Assembly: GCA_017557475.1 (NCBI GenBank)
Contig: JAFYYO010000154.1
Location: 1 to 6,283, forward strand
DNA from: Bacteroidaceae bacterium
GTDB lineage: Bacteria; Bacteroidota; Bacteroidia; Bacteroidales; Bacteroidaceae
Direction: 5' to 3'
DNA: 6,283 bases
Part shown: one piece after another, positions 1 through 5,656 of the stretch
How the letters are laid out: every line of letters starts with the position of its first letter
Position numbering within the stretch: position 1 is the first letter of the stretch
Notes under the pieces: model-generated
Databases searched by the model: none
Told to the model about the DNA's origin: nothing
The model's input: only the letters and a program-made list of their open reading frames with translations
Made by a program: the position numbers and the translations under genes

Positions 1-630
1 GTGCTCATCACGGCTGGTCCTACTTACGAGAAGATTGATCCCGTTCGTTTCATCGGCAATTACAGTAGCGGAAAGATGGGCTTTGCACTTGCTGAGGTAT
101 GCGCAGAGCAAGGTGCAGAGGTGACACTCGTCACTGGTCCTGTGACTTTGACGACCAATCATCCCGCCATCAAGCGAATTGATGTGGAGAGTGCTGCAGA
201 GATGTACGCTGCTGCGACCAAAGCTTTCCCTAAAGCAGATATTGCTATCCTTTGTGCAGCAGTTGCGGACTTTACGCCCAAGAAGACTGCCGACAAGAAG
301 ATTAAGCGCAAGGGCGACGACCTGAAGCTCGAACTCCAGCCCACTCAAGACATCGCAGCAGCTCTTGGTGCCGTTAAGAAGAAAAAGCAGATGCTCGTGG
401 GCTTTGCGCTCGAGACGAACGATGAACTGAAGAATGCCCAAGAGAAGTTGAAGCGCAAGAACCTCGACTTCATCGTCATGAACAGTCTTCAGGACAAAGG
501 CACAGGCTTCAGAGTTGATACCAACAAAGTGACCATCATCGACAAACACAGCCTCACGGCTTACGACACAAAGTCCAAGCGAGAAGTTGCAGAAGACATA
601 ATTGAGCATTTAATTCAAAATTCAAAATGA
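1..630 (+). CDS. coaBC: CoaBC bifunctional coenzyme A enzyme, C-terminal CoaB domain (5' partial)
   Basis: This is the phosphopantothenate-cysteine ligase (CoaB) half of CoaBC, which joins cysteine to nucleotide-activated 4'-phosphopantothenate; the missing N-terminal CoaC half would decarboxylate the product, two cytosolic steps of coenzyme A synthesis. The 209 visible residues open with VLITAGPTYEKIDPVRFI and NYSSGKMG, the hallmark start of the CoaB domain. Next come AAVADFTPKK (residues 86-95), the KIKR stretch with its conserved lysines, and VGFALET (137-143). Whole CoaBC proteins are about 400 residues, so roughly the first half lies left of the window. The GTG at position 1 is therefore most likely an internal valine codon, not a start. 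A stand-alone CoaB cannot be excluded without upstream sequence, but is less likely. The last residues (QNSK) are encoded by an AT-rich repeat. The stop overlaps the next start as ATGA (627-630), which suggests translational coupling. Confidence 0.93.
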   Translation: MLITAGPTYEKIDPVRFIGNYSSGKMGFALAEVCAEQGAEVTLVTGPVTLTTNHPAIKRIDVESAAEMYAAATKAFPKADIAILCAAVADFTPKKTADKKIKRKGDDLKLELQPTQDIAAALGAVKKKKQMLVGFALETNDELKNAQEKLKRKNLDFIVMNSLQDKGTGFRVDTNKVTIIDKHSLTAYDTKSKREVAEDIIEHLIQNSK

Positions 631-687
631 ATAAATTCAAAATCATAATATCCGCACTCTTGCTCCTTGCCCCCAGCTCCTTGCCCC
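613..687 (+). repeat. Short direct repeats spanning the coaBC stop and the next gene's signal peptide
   Basis: Three copies of ATTCAAA lie at 613-619, 620-626 and 635-641, on both sides of the ATGA overlap. A 12-bp direct repeat, GCTCCTTGCCCC, follows at 662-673 and 676-687 with a period of 14. Together they encode the end of CoaBC and most of the next protein's signal peptide (LLLLAPSSLPLL). From memory, similar strings recur in Bacteroidales intergenic DNA, so these may be captured dispersed repeats; local slippage is the simpler alternative. Confidence 0.5.
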
Positions 688-1541
688 TATTACAAGCTCA
701 GGAGCTTGAGGCTCGTGTGACTATCAATCATACGAAGGTTCAGGGCACAAGGACAGAGGTGTTCGATGCCTTGCAGACGAAGCTCACGGACTTCCTCAAC
801 AGCCAGAAGTGGACTGAGATACCTTTCCGCGAGAACGAGAAGATACAGTGCAACTTCAACATTACCGTCAACACTTACAAACCCGACGAGAATACGTTCG
901 AATGCACTTTACTCATGAACAGCAGCCGTCCTGTTTATGGCAGCACCTACAACACCGTAGCTTATGCCGTGAACGACGGTGACTTTACCTTCGAGTTCTC
1001 AGAGTTCGACCAATTGCAGTACCAGGACAATCAGGTCGACAACAACCTCATAGCACTCCTCGCTTACTATGCCTATATGATAATCGGCATGGATCTCGAC
1101 ACGATGGCTCCGATGGGAGGTACCGACTGCTTCCATATAGCCGAGGATATCGTGACGGCAGGCGAGAACATGGGCTTCCCTGGTTGGAAGGCTTTTGGCG
1201 ACAGTGGCAATCGTTTTTCCCTCCTGAACGACTATATGGACGGCTCGATGGAATGTATGCGCCAGTTCAACTACATTTATCATCGCCAAGGCCTTGACCG
1301 CATGAGCGAGGTGCCTGATAGTGCAAGAGCCACCATTTGCGATGCCCTCGAACTGCTTCACGAAGCCAATACGGCAAAGAACATGACAAAGGTAGCGCAG
1401 CTCTTCACCGAATATAAGCGCGACGAGCTGGTCAACATCTTCTCAAAGAAGGGCACACGCGAGGAGAAAGACCGAGCCTACGAAATTCTCTTTGCCATTG
1501 ATGCTTCGCAACAGAATACTTGGGACAAGATAAAGCAGTAA
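627..1541 (+). CDS. porD: DUF4835 / PorD-like exported protein (type IX secretion associated)
   Basis: A 304-residue protein of the Bacteroidota family DUF4835, annotated in recent databases as type IX secretion protein PorD; its exact biochemical role is not something I can state. Residues 1-25 form a signal peptide: K-rich start, hydrophobic IIISALLLLAPSS, then LLQAQ, with likely cleavage after QA or QAQ. There is no lipobox cysteine, so the product should be soluble in the periplasm or loosely envelope-bound. The mature part begins with LEARVTINHTKVQGT and contains SRPVYGSTYNTVAYAVN, the hydrophobic stretch NNLIALLAYYAYMIIGMDLDT and a GGTDCF motif, the segments by which I recognise the family. 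The ATG overlaps the coaBC stop, and this order (coaBC then DUF4835) is familiar in Bacteroidota; recN, often the following gene, is absent. A strong terminator closes the unit. The family call is confident; the symbol rests on database naming that I recall. Confidence 0.82.
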   Translation: MNKFKIIISALLLLAPSSLPLLQAQELEARVTINHTKVQGTRTEVFDALQTKLTDFLNSQKWTEIPFRENEKIQCNFNITVNTYKPDENTFECTLLMNSSRPVYGSTYNTVAYAVNDGDFTFEFSEFDQLQYQDNQVDNNLIALLAYYAYMIIGMDLDTMAPMGGTDCFHIAEDIVTAGENMGFPGWKAFGDSGNRFSLLNDYMDGSMECMRQFNYIYHRQGLDRMSEVPDSARATICDALELLHEANTAKNMTKVAQLFTEYKRDELVNIFSKKGTREEKDRAYEILFAIDASQQNTWDKIKQ

Positions 1542-1581
1542 GGCTCTCTTACGCGCATAATAAATAATAAGGTATAAGAAT

Positions 1582-1618
1582 ACGCCCTTTCTCCCAACGA
1601 GATGGGGCGTGTTTTTTT
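1582..1618 (+). terminator. Rho-independent terminator after the coaBC-porD unit
   Basis: The stem ACGCCC (1582-1587) pairs with GGGCGT (1605-1610). A second inner stem TCTC/GAGA sits across a small internal loop, capped by CCAAC. The stem is followed by seven consecutive T (1612-1618). It lies 41 bases after the porD-like stop. On the minus strand the same stem is followed only by ATTCTTATACC, so it would terminate uvrB transcription poorly. Confidence 0.88.
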
Positions 1619-1638
1619 GAGGGAGTTTCGTGCTTCCA

Positions 1639-1794
1639 GCCAAAATACCCTAGTGTTATTGGCAAAATACTCTAGTGTTGTTGGCAAACATCACGTGTGT
1701 TGTTGCCGAACATCACGTGTGTTGTTTTCAAATTAGGCGTGCCTAGTTTGAGAATTAGACATGCCTAGTTTGAGAATTAGACTCGCCGAGTTCC
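1639..1794. repeat. Array of seven degenerate ~22-bp repeats with palindromic cores
   Basis: Seven head-to-tail units of 22-23 bp start near 1639, 1662, 1684, 1706, 1728, 1751 and 1773. The outer part of each unit is similar (AAA or GAA at the left, GTTG or GTTTG at the right), while the core changes: CCCTAG, CTCTAG, CACGTG, CACGTG, TAGGCGTGCCTA, TAGACATGCCTA, TAGACTCGCCGAG. Each core is a perfect or near palindrome. Units 1-4 and units 5-7 look like two subfamilies joined together. The array fills the gap between the convergent porD-like and uvrB genes and supplies the last ten codons and the stop of uvrB. There are no constant repeats with unique spacers, so it is not a CRISPR array. Copies of the CACGTG-type unit recur at 5377-5429. 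Confidence 0.8.
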
Positions 1795-3788
1795 GCTTTT
1801 AGCCTTAGCATCTCGTCGCGAAGGATGGCGGCATCAACGAACTCAAGCCTCTTTGCAGCTTCTTTCATCTTCTTCTCAAGGCTTGCTATGCGCTTTTTCT
1901 TTTGTTCTGCAGTAAGCGTTTCTGCCTCGGCAACAGCAAGAATAGAGTAGTTGCCCACTCCTGTTTCTTCCGATGGGGAATTGTAGCCTCCCCACGGGGA
2001 GGTTTGGTGGGGGTCTCCTTTCCTTATCTGTTGCGGCGTGATATGGTGCTCGGCATTATACTTGAGCTGCTTTTCTCTTCTGCGATTGGTTTCGTCAATA
2101 GTAGCCTGCATGCTGTCTGTGATGGTATCGGCATACAAGATGGCGCGTCCATTAACATGACGAGCCGCTCTGCCAATCGTTTGTGTCAGGCTTCTTGCAT
2201 TACGCAGGAAACCCTCTTTATCAGCATCAAGGATTGCGACAAGAGACACTTCCGGCAAGTCGAGACCTTCCCTAAGCAGATTCACGCCAACAAGCACATC
2301 ATAAACACCTGAACGAAGCTCCGTAAGGATGCGCACACGTTCGATGGTATCAACGTCGCTATGGATGTAAGCCGCTTGAACACCTGATCCAAGCAGATAT
2401 TCCGTCAACTCCTCTGCCATTCGTTTCGTCAGAGTCACCACAAGCACACGTTCCTTCCTTTCGATGCATTGCTGAATCTCCTCCAAAAGGTCATCCACTT
2501 GATTCTCTGTTGGACGAACATTTATCTTGGGGTCGAGGAGACCTGTAGGACGGATAACTTGTTCCACAACAACGCCTTCGCTCTCGGCAATCTCATAGTC
2601 GGCAGGTGTAGCGCTGACGTAAATCACCTGATGCGTCATCTCTTGGAACTCCTCGAACTTGAGTGGACGATTGTCCTTTGCAGCAGGAAGTCGGAAACCA
2701 TACTCAACAAGAGTTGTCTTGCGGGATTGGTCGCCTCCATACATCGCATGCAGTTGAGGCATAGACACATGGCTCTCGTCTACGACAAGCAGGAAGTCCT
2801 TGGGGAAGAAGTCGAGCAGGCAATAAGGACGTTCGCCAGGCTTGCGTCCATCAAAGTAGCGGCTATAGTTCTCAATACCCGAGCAATGTCCAAGCTCGCG
2901 AATCATCTCGATGTCATAGGTGACACGTTCGAACAGACGCTTTGACTCAAGCTCTTTTCCCTGACTTTCAAAGAAGGCAACCTGCTCACGAAGGTCATTC
3001 TGAATCTGCACGATGGCACGCTCCTGAGCATCCTTCGTCGTCATGAAGAGGTTGGCAGGATAGACCTTATAGCAATCATAGAGCTGAATGCGGACAAGCG
3101 TCTCGTAATCAAGTTCTTCTATACCCTCTATTTCATCTCCCCAGAAGGTCACGCGAAGCATGAAATCACTATAGGCGAGGGCAATATCCACAGTATCTCC
3201 TTTCACGCGATATTCCCCTCGGGAAAGGCTTATGTCGTTGCGAACATAAAGCAACTCGTTGAGTCGGCGAAGGAGTTCATTCCTATCAATCTTCTGACCC
3301 ACATGAAGCTCGAGCACAGTCTCGTAGAACGAAGCAGGATTACCCATTCCATAGATGCACGAAACGCTGCTTACCACAATCACATCCTTCCTGCCTGAAA
3401 GCAAAGCACTTGTGGCAGCGAGGCGCATCTTGTCAATCTCGTCGTTAATGGCTAAGTCCTTCTCGATATAAGTGTCCGTCGAAGGCATATAGGCTTCAGG
3501 CTGATAGTAGTCGTAGTAGCTGACGTAGTACTCCACCGCATTATGCGGGAAGAACTGCTTCATCTCGCCATAAAGCTGAGCCGCAAGCGTCTTGTTGTGC
3601 GAAAGGATGAGGGTAGGGCGATTGATATTGCGGATGACATTGGCAATGGTAAACGTCTTGCCGCTACCTGTAACGCCCATCAAAGTCTGGGCTTTCACAC
3701 CCTGACGAACGCCTTCAGTGAGCTGCTCTATCGCCTCTGGCTGGTCTCCTGTGGGCTTATAATCAGATATAAGTTCGAACTGATTCAT
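1755..3788 (-). CDS. uvrB: UvrB, excinuclease ABC subunit B
   Basis: UvrB is the damage-verifying ATPase of nucleotide excision repair: UvrA loads it onto DNA, it probes the lesion with a beta-hairpin, then recruits UvrC for incision. The 677 residues match the family length. Visible in order: Walker A GVTGSGKT (38-45, K44), the aromatic beta-hairpin YYDYYQPEAYMPSTDTY (about 91-107), Walker B/motif II VDESH with D337 and E338, the C-terminal helicase domain ending in SLTQTIGRAARH, and a UVR motif for UvrC contact (about 631-666, with KRLEFVDAAILRDEM). The start MNQFELISDYKPTGDQPEAI agrees with family N-termini. A promoter lies immediately upstream, leaving a leader of only a few bases. Two oddities: the linker at residues 591-616 is a repeat-like insert, and the last ten residues (668-677) plus stop are encoded by the downstream repeat array. 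Both lie outside the catalytic parts, so the enzyme should be functional. Confidence 0.97.
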   Translation of the reverse strand: MNQFELISDYKPTGDQPEAIEQLTEGVRQGVKAQTLMGVTGSGKTFTIANVIRNINRPTLILSHNKTLAAQLYGEMKQFFPHNAVEYYVSYYDYYQPEAYMPSTDTYIEKDLAINDEIDKMRLAATSALLSGRKDVIVVSSVSCIYGMGNPASFYETVLELHVGQKIDRNELLRRLNELLYVRNDISLSRGEYRVKGDTVDIALAYSDFMLRVTFWGDEIEGIEELDYETLVRIQLYDCYKVYPANLFMTTKDAQERAIVQIQNDLREQVAFFESQGKELESKRLFERVTYDIEMIRELGHCSGIENYSRYFDGRKPGERPYCLLDFFPKDFLLVVDESHVSMPQLHAMYGGDQSRKTTLVEYGFRLPAAKDNRPLKFEEFQEMTHQVIYVSATPADYEIAESEGVVVEQVIRPTGLLDPKINVRPTENQVDDLLEEIQQCIERKERVLVVTLTKRMAEELTEYLLGSGVQAAYIHSDVDTIERVRILTELRSGVYDVLVGVNLLREGLDLPEVSLVAILDADKEGFLRNARSLTQTIGRAARHVNGRAILYADTITDSMQATIDETNRRREKQLKYNAEHHITPQQIRKGDPHQTSPWGGYNSPSEETGVGNYSILAVAEAETLTAEQKKKRIASLEKKMKEAAKRLEFVDAAILRDEMLRLKAELGESNSQTRHV
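1941..2018 (-). repeat. Repeat-like in-frame insert in the UvrB linker
   Basis: These 78 bases encode residues 591-616, running from GDPHQTSPWGG to VGNYSI, between the conserved ITPQQIRK stretch and the UVR domain. At the DNA level it contains the inverted repeat CCTCCCC-AC-GGGGAGG (1987-2002), flanked by a G-rich GGTGGGGGTCTCC run and, on the other side, a diverged half (GGAATTG against the antisense of GCAACTACTC). The residue composition (G, P, S, W, N, Y) does not look like the charged linker that normally stands here in UvrB. The hairpin is directly visible. That it is an inserted dispersed element is inference, supported by my recollection of similar strings in Prevotella intergenic DNA. 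Confidence 0.55.
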
Positions 3789-3798
3789 GATTCAATTT

Positions 3799-3831
3799 GC
3801 AAAGTTACGAATAAGTGAGCAAAAAGCCAAA
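3799..3831 (-). promoter_or_regulatory. Bacteroidota-type promoter of uvrB
   Basis: Read on the minus strand, TTTG (3831-3828) is followed by exactly 20 bases and then TAACTTTGC (3807-3799). This fits the primary sigma factor consensus of Bacteroidota (TTTG, 19-21 bases, TAnnTTTG). Transcription should begin only a few bases further on, close to 3795, giving a leader of about 5-8 bases before the ATG at 3788. Confidence 0.85.
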
Positions 3832-4009
3832 TTTATTTGAGCTTTTTCGAGTGAAAGTAACTTCGACGTTCCGGCTCTGCCGCCTGAGCACCTACTGGAG
3901 CGCAAGAAGTCAAAATTAAGAAAAATATCAATCTACCAAATTGTCTACCAAAACTTGACGTGGATCGCTTCGAATTAAACAAAGTCAGCTGTCGGAGGAA
4001 AAACAGAAT
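3832..4009. other. Intergenic stretch upstream of uvrB with no credible gene
   Basis: I find no convincing gene here. The part nearest uvrB (about 3842-3910) is richer in G and C than the surrounding DNA and has a small hairpin, CGGC-TCT-GCCG (3872-3882). A 9-bp direct repeat TCTACCAAA stands at 3932-3940 and 3944-3952 with a period of 12. A 69-codon open frame crosses it on the minus strand (4042-3833, ending in PERRSYFHSKKLK), but it has low-complexity origins, reads into the uvrB promoter region and has no family resemblance I recognise. The block adjoining the promoter may be a dispersed promoter-carrying repeat; that is recollection only. Confidence 0.5.
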
Positions 4010-4221
4010 AAGCGGAAAAGCGGAAAGGCGGAAAGTAGACATAAAGGTGTTTCGGGGGCGGTGCGGAAAGCGGAAAGAGGACTTTTCTTAGTAAAAGTTT
4101 ATTATTATTTATTATTATATAATTATAATTATATTACGATATATATTACTATATATCCCTACTTTATACCTACTTTTTCTGCTTCAAAATGTATTCATGT
4201 CTACTTTCCGCTTTTCCGCTT
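4010..4221. repeat. 212-bp inverted-repeat element with A/T core
   Basis: The left arm (4010-4042) reads AA, then 8-base units GCGGAAAA, GCGGAAAG, GCGGAAAG, then TAGACAT. The right arm (4197-4221) is its exact reverse complement except that it has one GCGGAAAG unit fewer. A further GCGGAAAGCGGAAAG stands inside at 4063-4077. The interior holds a hairpin ACTTTT-N6-AAAAGT (4081-4098), a run of almost pure A and T (about 4098-4157) with a perfect 18-bp palindrome (4117-4134) and an 8-bp stem GATATATA/TATATATC (4138-4157), and a direct repeat CCTACTTT at 4158-4165 and 4169-4176. It encodes no recognisable protein. Candidates are a non-autonomous mobile element, the remnant of a replication or control region of an integrated element, or an operator array. 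I see no obvious target-site duplication. Confidence 0.7.
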
Positions 4222-4267
4222 TAACGACTTTCTTGGTGGAAGATGCTCGTAATTAAAAAAAAATTCG

Positions 4268-4276
4268 TACCTTTGC
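4268..4276 (+). promoter_or_regulatory. Bacteroidota-type -7 box of the DUF4836 gene
   Basis: TACCTTTGC matches the TAnnTTTGC consensus completely. No TTTG is seen at the expected 19-21 bases upstream (about 4243-4249); the nearest TTG is at 4233, too far away, so the upstream box is weak. Transcription would start near 4281, downstream of the ATG at 4277 and upstream of the one at 4298, which decides the start codon of the next gene. Confidence 0.75.
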
Positions 4277-4297
4277 ATGAAAATAAAATATATCGGT

Positions 4298-5656
4298 ATG
4301 AAGAAACTTATTATAGCCCTTGTGGCTTTGCTCCTCGTCGGAGCTGCGGCTTATTGGTATTTCCATCGTGATAACGACAAGGCAAGAGAAGTTGTGCCAG
4401 AAGATGCAACTGCTGTTGCTGTGCTCGAACCTGCTGAACTCATTCAGAGTTTGGGCCTGAAGGAGGATAAGGTGAAGAAGCTCACCATGAACTTTGAGGA
4501 TATCCTCGAAGCCATCGACCTTGCAAAACCTGTCTATGCCTTCTCTACGGAAAAGGGGCTCACGGGCATTGCAATGAATGTGAAAGACGCAGAGAAGTTG
4601 CTCAAGGCTATTTCTGTCTATGGCTTTGCAAGTGAAGAACAGAACGGACTTCAGTGGATTGTCAACAATAGTACCATCGGATGCCTTGATGAGGATAAGG
4701 TACTGCTTTGTGATGCTTCAACTCCATCGGCACAAGATGCGTTGATGGATGTGATGTCGAAGCTCATGTCGCAAGGCAAAAAGGAGGTGGAAGCTCTGGA
4801 GAAAGTCGATGAACAAGAGGGTGTGTTCCGCTTGAGTGCTCCTCTGAAAGGCATTCCTGAGGAATATACGAAGAACCTGCCTGCAGGCATTTCCGATGCT
4901 ATCCTCAACGCAGGTCTGCAGATTGGCAAGAAGGACATCAGTCTCTCTGCTCACCTGACGACAGACTTCAGTTCCTTGCCTCTTGCTCCTATTGAAGGAA
5001 CCCTCGCTGGCATCGGTCCTGAAGACCCGTTTGTGTCTGTTCAGTTCAACCTGAGAGGCGAACAACTCCTGCCTCTTCTTCGCCAAGTGCCACAAATAAG
5101 GAGTCTTCTTCTTGCCTTGAACATGAATGTGGATGTCGATATGATGCTGAAAGCCGTAAACGGAGACGTCTCATTCGTTATCCCCAAGTTTGACCTGAAG
5201 CATCCCGATTTCCTTGTTACAGCCTCGCTTGCCAATACGGATTTCCTCAAGAATGCTGATGATTGGGATCAAGTACATAAGTTGGGAGCAAACGACTATG
5301 TCTTCGAATATGAGGGCAACAGAGCATACTTTGGTGTACGCGACAAGAACCTTTACATAACAACTAATGTGTCGTTGGCCAACAACACACGTGATAATGC
5401 CAAACATCACGTGTTTAATTCGCCAACAAAGGGTAAGTACTTGAGCGCCTCGCTGAACATCGGTCAGGTCTTAGACGCTTATCCTGGTCTTGCCCTCATG
5501 CTCAGGACTATGCCACAGGTTCGTGATATCGCAGATGCCTTCGAGAGTGTTTCCCTTGTTGCAGACACTCCGCAGAATCTGGAACTGAGCATTCAAACCA
5601 GAAAACCTGTGAAGGACATTATCTCGAACGTCATGACACTCGTAACAGGAGAATGA
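4298..5656 (+). CDS. DUF4836-type membrane-anchored envelope protein
   Basis: A 452-residue protein that resembles the Bacteroidota family DUF4836, of unknown function. It starts MKKLIIALVALLLVGAAAYWYF, a single hydrophobic segment (about residues 4-22) with no lipobox, followed by HRDNDKAREVVPEDATAVAVL. It is therefore either anchored by an uncleaved signal with the bulk in the periplasm, or exported. The rest reads as alternating beta and helical segments typical of these proteins (for example ENGLQWIVNNSTIGCLDEDKV early and NRAYFGVRDKNLYIT late), without catalytic motifs I recognise. I chose the ATG at 4298 over the in-frame one at 4277 because the -7 box ends at 4276, so the earlier ATG should not be in the message, and because the shorter form begins directly with a normal signal segment. 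Residues about 361-377 are encoded by repeat DNA. The stop overlaps the next start (ATGA, 5653-5656), pointing to joint work with the ABC ATPase. Confidence 0.8.
   Translation: MKKLIIALVALLLVGAAAYWYFHRDNDKAREVVPEDATAVAVLEPAELIQSLGLKEDKVKKLTMNFEDILEAIDLAKPVYAFSTEKGLTGIAMNVKDAEKLLKAISVYGFASEEQNGLQWIVNNSTIGCLDEDKVLLCDASTPSAQDALMDVMSKLMSQGKKEVEALEKVDEQEGVFRLSAPLKGIPEEYTKNLPAGISDAILNAGLQIGKKDISLSAHLTTDFSSLPLAPIEGTLAGIGPEDPFVSVQFNLRGEQLLPLLRQVPQIRSLLLALNMNVDVDMMLKAVNGDVSFVIPKFDLKHPDFLVTASLANTDFLKNADDWDQVHKLGANDYVFEYEGNRAYFGVRDKNLYITTNVSLANNTRDNAKHHVFNSPTKGKYLSASLNIGQVLDAYPGLALMLRTMPQVRDIADAFESVSLVADTPQNLELSIQTRKPVKDIISNVMTLVTGE
5377..5429 (+). repeat. Copies of the CACGTG-type repeat inside the DUF4836 coding sequence
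   Basis: Bases 5380-5395 are identical (16 of 16) to the reverse complement of 1690-1705 in the array next to uvrB, and 5401-5414 are identical (14 of 14) to 1685-1698 in direct orientation. GCCAACAA is repeated at 5378-5385 and 5422-5429. Two units thus lie back to back, with opposite matches to the intergenic array, as expected for near-palindromic repeats. They are read in frame as residues 361-377 (ANNTRDNAKHHVFNSPT). Confidence 0.78.

Noticed and set aside
1639..1794. Possible CRISPR array.
   Set aside because: The units are head to tail with no unique spacers, degenerate, and only 22-23 bp in period; no cas gene is near.
1902..2945. Open frames of 136 and 158 codons on the plus strand (1902-2312 and 2469-2945).
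   Set aside because: Both are shadows antisense to the conserved helicase domains of uvrB.
4010..4221. Insertion sequence or group II intron.
   Set aside because: There is no transposase or reverse transcriptase frame and no visible target-site duplication. Left as an unexplained inverted-repeat element.
4061..4252. A 63-codon plus-strand frame, rich in Y, I and L.
   Set aside because: It is a translation of the A/T core and right arm of the inverted-repeat element. The composition follows the DNA repeats, with no start signal or family match.
4277..4297. Upstream in-frame ATG adding seven residues (MKIKYIG) to the DUF4836 protein.
   Set aside because: The -7 promoter box ends at 4276, so this ATG should lie at or before the transcript start. 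The ATG at 4298 gives a normal signal segment.
5647..5651. AGGAG as a ribosome binding site for the ABC ATPase.
   Set aside because: It is only one base from the ATG, too close for normal Shine-Dalgarno use; coupling through the ATGA overlap explains initiation better.
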